Assembly (NCBI RefSeq): GCF_000518705.1
Contig: NZ_KI912481.1
Span: 24,069 to 88,068, forward strand
From: Shewanella colwelliana ATCC 39565
GTDB taxonomy: Bacteria; Pseudomonadota; Gammaproteobacteria; Enterobacterales; Shewanellaceae
DNA length: 64,000 nt
Direction: 5' to 3'
Shown here piece after piece: positions 57,764 to 64,000 of this stretch. The position numbers and the translations under genes were made by a program. Under the pieces are notes generated by a model. It searched no databases. It was given only the letters and a program-made list of their open reading frames with translations, and was not told the DNA's origin. The number at the start of each line of letters is the position of its first letter. Position 1 is the stretch's first letter.

Positions 57764-58609
57764 ATGAATAATAAAAACGATAATGGAAAGTGTTTAGGCG
57801 TGACGGAAACGGATAATTCGGGCAGTTTAGTGTGCGTAGGCACCGGGCTTAACCTTGCTGGGCAGATTAGCGTGATCAGCAAAAGCCACATTGAGCATGC
57901 CGATGTGGTGTTTTCACTGGTTCCCGATGGTTTTGCACTCAGTTGGCTTGAAAAACTTAATGGTGATGTGCGCTCTTTGCAGTGCTATTACGCTCAACCT
58001 GGGGAAATTAAAAACCGCCGCGATACCTATGAGCAGATGGTCGAAGCAATTTTGACCGAGGTGCGCGCGAACAAAAAGGTGGTCTGCGCCCTTTATGGTC
58101 ATCCCGGCGTATTTGCTTGTGTTTCTCATTTTGCTATTAGGCGTGCCCGTAAAGAGGGTTATAGCGCCAAGATGGAACCGGGTATCTCTGCCGAAGCATG
58201 TCTTTGGGCTGACGTGGGAATTGATCCTGGCAATTCGGGCCATCAGAGCTTTGAAGCAAGTCAGTTTATGTTCTATTGCCATACTCCTGACCCCACCACC
58301 CATTTACTCTTGTGGCAGATAGGGATTGCAGGCGAGCACACCTTAACCGAGTTTCATACCAATTCAGATCGACTACAGGTGTTAGTCGAACAGCTTAATC
58401 AGTGGTATCCCCTTGATCATGAAATAATCCTTTATGAAGCCCCCAATCTGCCGATACAGTCACCGCGGATAGATAAACTGCCATTGAGGGAGCTGCCTTT
58501 TGCGTCACTGTCAGCCATTACGACTTTACTTATTCCCCCTTCACAACCCTTGACGGTGAATCACGCCATTTTGGCGAAACTGGGGATCAGTGAAGCGGAT
58601 TTAGGGTAG
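57764..58609 (+). CDS. sonM: Borosin-type peptide backbone alpha-N-methyltransferase (SonM-like)
   Basis: About 281 residues. The fold is the SAM-dependent tetrapyrrole-methylase type: GSLVCVGTGLNLAGQISVIS (SAM-binding start, about 18-37), ALYGHPGVFACVSH, EPGISAEACLWADVGIDPGNSGHQSFEAS (given as ordered blocks), and a C-terminal IYEAPNLPIQ-like segment (LYEAPNLPIQSPRI). These match the Shewanella oneidensis SonM protein, the catalyst of split borosins, which methylates backbone amides of a separate precursor. The GHPGVF loop and conserved Tyr/Arg of KNRRDTYEQM are SonM hallmarks. An N-terminal extension of about 17 residues is unusual; ATG at 57752 is an alternative start. The precursor gene follows after 85 bp. 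Confidence 0.88.
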   Translation: MNNKNDNGKCLGVTETDNSGSLVCVGTGLNLAGQISVISKSHIEHADVVFSLVPDGFALSWLEKLNGDVRSLQCYYAQPGEIKNRRDTYEQMVEAILTEVRANKKVVCALYGHPGVFACVSHFAIRRARKEGYSAKMEPGISAEACLWADVGIDPGNSGHQSFEASQFMFYCHTPDPTTHLLLWQIGIAGEHTLTEFHTNSDRLQVLVEQLNQWYPLDHEIILYEAPNLPIQSPRIDKLPLRELPFASLSAITTLLIPPSQPLTVNHAILAKLGISEADLG

Positions 58610-58694
58610 TTAGGATTTAATTGGTGGTTGGGCTTAGCACTGAATCACCGCCTTGCAATGTAGATAATGTAAAAACATAACAATGGAGAATGAT

Positions 58695-58916
58695 ATGTCT
58701 AAGTTAAGTGATTTTTTTGAGAAGCTAGGATCCGATGCAGCGCTAATGGAAGCTTATCAAAAAGACCCTGAAGGTGTGATGAAAGCTAATGGACTTAGTG
58801 ATGAAGAGATACAAGCGGTATTAACTGGGGATAAGACTAAGTTAAAACAGCTATCTGGTGATTCAGTTGATGCTAAATCTTATATGATCATTACAAATCC
58901 CAATGACAGCAAATAA
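58695..58916 (+). CDS. sonA: Borosin precursor peptide (SonA-like)
   Basis: 73 residues. The N-terminal helical borosin-binding domain (LSDFFEKLGSDAALMEAYQKD, then GVMKANGLSDEEIQAVLTGD) is like the LigA/Nif11-type leader of SonA. The C-terminal core is SYMIITNPNDSK. In SonA the methylated residues are, from memory, Leu63 and Ile65 in SYLVIS. Allowing for one extra residue before the core, the equivalents here are Met64 and Ile66. The ATG at 58695 is 6 bases after GGAG; an ATG at 58683 precedes that site. The TPR-GGDEF gene starts 15 bp downstream, so all three are probably one operon. Confidence 0.9.
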   Translation: MSKLSDFFEKLGSDAALMEAYQKDPEGVMKANGLSDEEIQAVLTGDKTKLKQLSGDSVDAKSYMIITNPNDSK

Positions 58917-58931
58917 CGACTTTTAAAAGAT

Positions 58932-60718
58932 ATGTATTATCTCAGAGCGATAATCCTGGCTTTAATTGTTTGCTTGGCCCATAGCCAAGCCTTTGCTGCT
59001 GCAATTGATTATGATTCAATTTTGGATGAGCTAAAAGCCTCTTTGATTGCCGAGCCAGCTAAGTCATCTGATTTAATCCATTTATTAAAAGAAAATGTTA
59101 ATGTTCTGACAAGAGAGCAACACGCGAGGTTGCTCTCTTTAGAAAGCAATAAAGAACTGTTTAAAGGCGAATATGCTAAAGCCTATAGTTTGCTTGTGGA
59201 AGCTGAACAGCTTACTCATTCTGCAAGTTTGCTTAACTCTATATATCTCTATCAAGCAACGGCGTTGATGGCGCTGAGAAACTATCAGGGCGCTCTCGAA
59301 GCGATGGCTATGAATTTAAGCCGAATCGAGGAGATTGATGATATCACGATTAAGATGACCTCTTATTTGAGGCTTGCTAATCTGTATCTTGATCTGCAAG
59401 TGTTTGATGAGGTAAAGCGTTATGCGACGTTAGCGTTTGAGTTAAGTCGAGGCATATCGGCGAAAGAGCAATGTTATGCGCAGTTGTATATTGGCGTGTC
59501 AGAGCTAAAACAGTCGAATTATCAAGAAGCAAAATCCGCTTTAACTGCTGCTCGCTCCTATTGTGCTGAGCACAATATTCCACTCATTGTCGCCATGGCA
59601 AATAAAGGCATTGGAAGTGCCTGTTTTGAACTTGGTGAATATAGTGATGCGCTAAAACAGTTTCAATTGGCGCTGAACCAATATCGGCAATTTCAGTATC
59701 AACTTGAAATTAATGACGTTAACTCTTTACTGGCGGAAACATATTTATCTCTTTCTGAGTACGATAACGCGGTGACTTATGCACAACGGGTGATCTCTTT
59801 ACCCGACGATCCTAGTCATGTCGAAGTAAAAAAACGTGCAACGAAAGCCATGGTAGGAGTGCTTGAAAAACGCGGTGACTATTCACAGGCATACAAATAT
59901 TTAGCTGAGTATCAGACACTGAGTGAAAACCTCATCAATGAAACTAAAGCGAAAGCTTACGCTTATCAAATGGCTAAATTTGAGAACGCTGAAAAGACTC
60001 GTGAAATTAAGATGCTTAATCAAGATAGAGCACTATACACCGCGCAGCAAAAGCTAGTCGATTTAGCGCGTTCGCAAGAGAGGTTAGTGTCAACCATCAT
60101 TATCGGTCTTTCGGTGTTGTTGGTGATTTTTTCCGTGAATATGTTTTTTCAACGTCGCAAATATAAGCGCCTATCTCAGCTGGATCAGTTAACCAAAATA
60201 TTGAACCGTGGCACAGGTCAAGAAGCGGCTGAAATTTCATTTGTAGACGTTTTAGCCCATGGTGGTGCGTTTAGTGTGATCATGTTTGATTTAGATCTAT
60301 TTAAGTCAATTAATGATAATTATGGTCATAGTGCGGGTGACTGGGCACTTAAAGAAGTGGTCACGGCCATCAAGCCCTTAACCGGTAAGCAAGACCTATT
60401 TGTACGAATGGGGGAGAGGAGTTTGCGCTGTTTTTGCCCTATTGCACCGCAACTGATGCATTGGCGCTAGCCGAGCGGTGTCGTAAAACCGTTGCAAAAA
60501 TTGATAATTACTCGTCACAAAAAACGTTTGCGCTTACAGCCAGTTTTGGTGTGTGCACCAGCGTTGAAGCGGATCTCAGCTTAGATCCGTTAATGACTCG
60601 AGTCGATATCGCTATGTATCAATCTAAAGCTAACGGCCGTGACCGCGTTACCTGCTACGAGCCTGGCATGACAATGATCCCTCAAGGCAACCTTGCTTTA
60701 GAAGCTGGCGACGATTGA
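58932..60718 (+). pseudogene. Periplasmic TPR plus GGDEF protein, frameshifted in the GGEEF motif
   Basis: A signal peptide (MYYLRAIILALIVCLAHSQAFAA) precedes about nine TPR-like repeats (about 30-360), one transmembrane helix (about 391-410, VSTIIIGLSVLLVIFSVNMFF) and a GGDEF domain beginning LSQLDQLTKILNRGTG. The first frame ends at 60470. At 60410-60414 the run reads G5; with one more G it reads R-M-G-G-E-E-F-A-L-F-L-P-Y and continues through IAMYQSKANGRDRV to 60718. As written, the cyclase is cut inside its catalytic motif. Intact, it would be a c-di-GMP synthase sensing periplasmic signals. Error or real mutation is not decided. Confidence 0.88.
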
Positions 60719-60814
60719 ACTGCCAGGGTGAGTTGTTATCAAAAAGAGAGGCGTAGCGTTAATACAAATAGAGCAGGCTAATTGCTTGCTCGTTATGTAT
60801 TAACGCTGTCAGTG

Positions 60815-61354
60815 TCATTGTGCGCTTTGGGCTGTTACTTGTTCAATTAACTGCTGCCATTGTGGATACTGTGGCAAGCTACTGTCTAAATCTCCCCATG
60901 GGCTCATCACCTGTTGCATTGACACTGGCTCACCATCGCCTTCTCTGGTGCTGCGATAGAGGTAGTAGAATGCCGATGCACGATAATTAGCCACACAATG
61001 GATTAAGATATCTTGGCCCTTATGGGCATCCATTATTTCAAAAAAACGGGTAACATCTTCTAAGCGTGGCTGCTCCCAGTCCACTTCAATTCCTTCGTAG
61101 CGCATACCAGCTTCGGTGACCAGTGCTTGCTCGTTGTCATGGCCGTTGGGGTTTCCCTGTGGAATAAGATTGATCACAAGATCGACGCCCGCTTCTTTAA
61201 GTTGCACAAACTGTGCGGGGGTGGGTAAGCCGGCGGTGGCAATATTGGGCTCACTAAATTGAATGGCTTTTATCTCGGTTAATGTTTGCGGCGCGATAGT
61301 GGCATGACTGATACCAGAATAGAGCAGCAGTGCTAGCGGAAATAGTTGGCGCAT
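60815..61354 (-). CDS. Periplasmic tyrosine/dual-specificity phosphatase-like protein
   Basis: 179 residues with a signal peptide (MRQLFPLALLLYSGISHA). The active-site loop HCVANYRAS (about 119-127) has the CX5R layout of cysteine phosphatases. The general-acid Asp may lie in VDWEQPRLED. The PNIATAGLPTPAQFVQLKEAGVDLVINL start is typical of the beta-lactamase-hydrolase-like/DSP subgroup. The natural substrate is unknown. Confidence 0.82.
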   Translation of the reverse strand: MRQLFPLALLLYSGISHATIAPQTLTEIKAIQFSEPNIATAGLPTPAQFVQLKEAGVDLVINLIPQGNPNGHDNEQALVTEAGMRYEGIEVDWEQPRLEDVTRFFEIMDAHKGQDILIHCVANYRASAFYYLYRSTREGDGEPVSMQQVMSPWGDLDSSLPQYPQWQQLIEQVTAQSAQ

Positions 61355-61506
61355 GTTGAATGATCTCCTTATTTTTTGCCATGAATGAATCGACAGATGT
61401 TAACAAACTGCTGAGCGGCTTAAACTGCTAGGCTTGCGTATTTTTACTGATGTATGCCGCTAAACTTAGTTATCATACCGCTTTATTTTGTTGAAGAAGG
61501 TATTAA

Positions 61507-61860
61507 ATGAATATTTGACGCATTAACCCAAGTCCGCGCTGGTCTGATGCGACCATTTTTAATGGCATCGCGCATTTTGTCGAGATTGCGACAGACACCA
61601 GTGCAGACATGCACGGCCAAGTTAAGCAGATTTTGGCGCAAGCGGAAGCGACTTTAGCGAAGGTCGGCAGTGATAGATCATCGGTATTGTCGACCACTAT
61701 TTATGTGACAGATTTTGCGCACTTGGCGATTTTAAATGAGCAATGGGACGCTTGGTTCCCTCAAGGTTGTGCACCAAGTCGCGCCTGTGTTAAAGCGGAA
61801 CTTGCTGACCCTAGTTATTTAGTTGAAATGACCTTTGTGGCGGCATGTCAGCCTGAATAA
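61507..61860 (+). pseudogene. RidA/YjgF-family gene with a TGA at codon 4
   Basis: ATG at 61507 follows AGAAGG and reads M-N-I, then TGA (61516-61518), then RINPSPRWSDATIFNGIAHF, continuing to the stop at 61860 as a full RidA-family protein of 117 residues (TLAKVGSDRSSVLSTTIYVTD, VKAELADPSYLVEM). Homologues start MxIxRINPxPRWSD, so the TGA replaces one codon. The next in-frame ATG is 61609, which would drop the first about 34 residues and the fold's first strands. It is a nonsense mutant or sequence error. The family deaminates reactive enamines/imines. Confidence 0.85.
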
Positions 61861-61872
61861 GTTGCTGCATAA

Positions 61873-61898
61873 AAGCACTTGTTAATATGCAAGTGCTT
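61873..61898 (+). terminator. Hairpin after the RidA-family gene
   Basis: AAGCACTTG (61873-61881) and CAAGTGCTT (61890-61898) are perfect 9-bp arms with an 8-base loop, 13 bp after the stop; no T run follows. Confidence 0.5.
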
Positions 61899-62086
61899 AA
61901 GCTTTGTATTTTGGTATTTGGCGAGTGTAGATGGCTGGCCTTATCTCCCTTGTTGTTTACTGATGCTTCTCTCCTGCGAGGCTCGCTAACCATTTTGTCG
62001 TCACAAGGTTGTGGTGCTCTTGGCGCAGTAACCCGTTTTTCTTTTGTGATCACGATCGTGTCCAACACAATTTATAATAATATTTA

Positions 62087-62109
62087 TTGATCTAAATCAA
62101 ATGCATCTT
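62087..62109 (+). promoter_or_regulatory. Overlapping FNR box and NsrR half-site before hmp
   Basis: TTGATCTAAATCAA (62087-62100) is a perfect FNR/EtrA box. AAATGCATCTT (62099-62109) is the complement of AAGATGCATTT, a complete NsrR half-site, and overlaps the box's last two bases. Both lie 55-77 bp before the hmp ATG, consistent with NO-dependent derepression by NsrR and oxygen-dependent control by FNR. Confidence 0.65.
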
Positions 62110-62163
62110 TATTATCGCAGAAAATAAACAAACATAATATTTGCATGTTAGGAGCCGTTCACT

Positions 62164-63357
62164 ATGTTGGATCAACACACAATCCATGTTGTTAAGAGTA
62201 CAATCCCATTGCTCGAGTCTGCCGGCCCGGCGCTAACCACTCACTTTTATCAGCGGATGTTTGAACATAACCCTGAGCTGAAAGATACCTTCAATTTAGC
62301 CCACCAACACACAGGTGGCCAGCCTGTTGCCTTGTTTAACGCGGTTGCCGCTTATGCTAAAAATATAGAAAACCTGAGTGCCCTAACTGACGCCGTTGAG
62401 CGTATAGCCCACAAACATACTGGCTTTTTGATCACACCAGAGCAGTATCAAATTGTCGGCGGACATTTGCTGGCAACGCTTAAGGAGCTTGGTGGAGAGG
62501 CTGTTACCGACGAGGTGCTTGAAGCATGGGGCAAAGCTTACGGTTTTCTTGCCGATATTTTTATTGGCCGTGAAGCCCAGCTCTATCAGAATAGTGCCGA
62601 GCAAACAGGCGGTTGGCAGGGAACCCGTCAGTTTACCATCAGTGCCAAAGTGATTGAGTCTGCCGTGATCACCTCTTTTGAGTTGACACCTGTAGACGGT
62701 GAACCAGTGCTAGGCTTTTTGCCAGGGCAATACCTAAGTGTTCATCTAAACCACCCGAGACTAGAGAACCAAGAGATACGTCAATACTCACTTTCAGATT
62801 CGCCTAATGGTCGCAATTATCGCATTAGTGTGAAGCGCGAAGTCGGTGGCCAGGTTTCTTCGTTATTACATGACAGTTATGAGGTGGGTGATGAGCTTGC
62901 CGTGATCCCGCCAGCGGGCGATTTTTTCTTGGATACACAGGAGGTAAATCCGGTCGTGTTGATCTCTGCAGGGGTTGGCTTAACACCTATGATGAGCATG
63001 CTTAATTATCGATTGGCTGACGACAGTCACGCCAACATCACTTGGCTCCATGCTTGTGAAAACGGCGAGTTACACGGGTTTAAGTCCTATATCAATAGCC
63101 AAATTCATCACCATGATAAGTTAACGCGTTTTGTCTGGTATCGCCAGCCAAACAGCCAAGACTTACCTGCAGAAGATTATCAATTTGAAGGAACTATGGA
63201 ACTGTCGAAAGTTGCCGATAAGATCCAACCCAACGCGCGCTATTATTTCTGTGGGCCGGTAGCATTTATGGCATCTATTAAGCAGCAATTATTGGACTTA
63301 GGTATCGACAGTAGCCGCATGCACTACGAGGTTTTTGGTCCCCATGAAAGCTTGTAA
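62164..63357 (+). CDS. hmp: Flavohaemoprotein (nitric oxide dioxygenase)
   Basis: 397 residues in three domains. The globin domain is 1-about 140 (LDQHTIHVVKSTIPLLESAGPALTTHFYQRMFEHNPEL in parts; the proximal His lies in IAHKHTGFLI). The FAD domain is about 150-255 with RQYSLSD. The NAD domain is about 260-397 with LISAGVGLTPMMSML and YYFCGPVAFM. It converts NO and O2 to nitrate. Length equals E. coli Hmp. TTAGGAG precedes the ATG. Expression is predicted to respond to NO through the NsrR-type site upstream. Confidence 0.97.
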   Translation: MLDQHTIHVVKSTIPLLESAGPALTTHFYQRMFEHNPELKDTFNLAHQHTGGQPVALFNAVAAYAKNIENLSALTDAVERIAHKHTGFLITPEQYQIVGGHLLATLKELGGEAVTDEVLEAWGKAYGFLADIFIGREAQLYQNSAEQTGGWQGTRQFTISAKVIESAVITSFELTPVDGEPVLGFLPGQYLSVHLNHPRLENQEIRQYSLSDSPNGRNYRISVKREVGGQVSSLLHDSYEVGDELAVIPPAGDFFLDTQEVNPVVLISAGVGLTPMMSMLNYRLADDSHANITWLHACENGELHGFKSYINSQIHHHDKLTRFVWYRQPNSQDLPAEDYQFEGTMELSKVADKIQPNARYYFCGPVAFMASIKQQLLDLGIDSSRMHYEVFGPHESL

Positions 63358-63384
63358 AAAATAAGTTTATTTCTAAAGCCAACA

Positions 63385-63414
63385 AAGCGTGATGCTGACC
63401 CATCGCGCTTTTTT
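63385..63414 (+). terminator. Terminator of hmp
   Basis: AAGCGTGATG (63385-63394) and CATCGCGCTT (63401-63410) form a 10-bp stem with one G-U, 6-base loop, then a T6 run. Confidence 0.88.
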
Positions 63415-63468
63415 AGTGTTATGTTGCCAAGACGTATAGTGTTAACACGAGATATGGAGCGGTGAGCA

Positions 63469-63768
63469 ATGTTGACGGTATTAGCTTTGTGTTTGGCAGC
63501 GTTAGTCATCAGAACCAGTGTTATTGAGCTGCGCTATTATCAAGCGATAAAACATCATGAGCCGAGGATCTGGTTTGCGTTGGGCGCACCAGCTTGGTTT
63601 AAAGCGCCTTTTATTTTGTTTAATGTTGAAAACCATCCGCTATTTAGTCAAATTACCCATCCTCAAGTGCTTGCGTATTCCAAACAACATCGCCGAGCGG
63701 GCCTACAATTTATAGTGGCCTTGGCTAGCACATTAGTCGTATTAATTTTTTATTTTAAGCTTGCTTAG
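63469..63768 (+). CDS. Small membrane protein, unknown function
   Basis: 99 residues. Hydrophobic segments at the N-terminus (MLTVLALCLAALVI) and C-terminus (LQFIVALASTLVVLIFYF) flank a His/Pro-rich middle (QAIKHHEPRIW, ENHPLFSQITHPQVL), possibly a loop in the periplasm or cytosol. GAGCGGTGAGC precedes the ATG. Gene stands between hmp and the window end. No family recognised. Confidence 0.68.
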   Translation: MLTVLALCLAALVIRTSVIELRYYQAIKHHEPRIWFALGAPAWFKAPFILFNVENHPLFSQITHPQVLAYSKQHRRAGLQFIVALASTLVVLIFYFKLA

Positions 63769-63977
63769 ATAAAGCCTGTTTTCTGCGGTCTGTGCCCTTT
63801 ATTGTGTGCCAAATTGGTGTGATGACTACTGGTTAGTCGAGTGAGGGAATGGTGCTATTTCTATGTTTTATCCCCTGAGCTTATTTTCTGACCATTCCCT
63901 GTTTCGTTGTTGTTCAATCAGTTATAGTTACAGTAGATGCAAAATTTCTCTGTGCAATAGGGATAATAGGAGGGGTG

Positions 63978-64000
63978 ATGAATAAGATTTCAGGGAAGAT
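63978..64000 (+). CDS. Start of a gene cut by the window edge
   Basis: An excellent AGGAGGGG ribosome site is followed by ATG at 63978, reading M-N-K-I-S-G-K before the window ends. Nothing can be said about its product. Confidence 0.5.

Noticed and set aside
61507..61518. TGA at codon 4 of the RidA-family gene read as selenocysteine
   Set aside because: No SECIS-like hairpin is visible just after it and the position is not a catalytic Cys in the family.

Overview
The window reads as a gamma-proteobacterial chromosome segment, almost certainly Shewanella. Supporting evidence is the oadGAB sodium pump, the smpB-ratA-ratB-bamE neighbourhood with ssrA, the anaerobic-style TTGATNNNNATCAA sites, a PBPRA1643-type SEC-C protein, a DUF3649/PepSY/DUF3325 iron cluster, and a split borosin locus of the kind described from Shewanella oneidensis (SonM/SonA). 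I do not name a species.

Layout. 1-34.5 kb is core genome: tRNA-Ser(GCU); oadG-oadA-oadB with a frameshifted oadB; an acidic-substrate symporter; an M16 lipoprotein peptidase; gshA with two small lipoproteins, one lytic-transglycosylase-like; a lone PurE paralogue; an ECF sigma/putative anti-sigma pair; a giant tricorn-like S41 protease; an outer-membrane-type protein; an iron-linked PepSY operon under a probable Fur box; hpf; an M35 protease beside a stand-alone copy of its own N-terminal domain; LpxR; ohr-doxX; and a LysR gene divergent from an operon that joins an SbtA-type bicarbonate permease to purE-purK.

34,532-54,553 is a 20-kb genomic island inserted in the 3' end of ssrA. A 21-bp copy of the ssrA 3' end marks the left junction, the intact ssrA with the same 21 bp marks the right one, and a P4-type integrase sits beside it. 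The cargo includes several unknown AT-rich genes, a possible uracil-DNA-glycosylase-fold protein, three IS5/IS903-type transposase remnants, an AlpA/zinc-ribbon/tyrosine-recombinase trio, a CoiA-like nuclease between near-identical direct repeats, and the main candidate system. That system is a WYL-regulated operon of three different dynamin-like GTPases and two TerB-domain paralogues (39.9-49.2 kb), tightly overlapped at its start and bounded by IS remnants. It looks like an uncharacterised phage-defence or membrane-remodelling system, conceptually close to Leo/Eleos-type GTPase systems but with a different gene set.

54.5-64 kb is core again: ssrA, smpB, ratA, ratB, bamE, then a borosin (alpha-N-methylated peptide) methyltransferase/precursor pair followed by a TPR-GGDEF gene, a secreted phosphatase-like protein, a RidA-family gene, and hmp with FNR and NsrR-type sites.

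Four reading frames are interrupted by single-base events: oadB (extra G in a G run), the TPR-GGDEF gene (missing G in the GGEEF codons), the RidA-family gene (TGA at codon 4), and a UAG between the third GTPase and an in-frame C-terminal extension. These are either real decay or sequence errors; the reads must decide.
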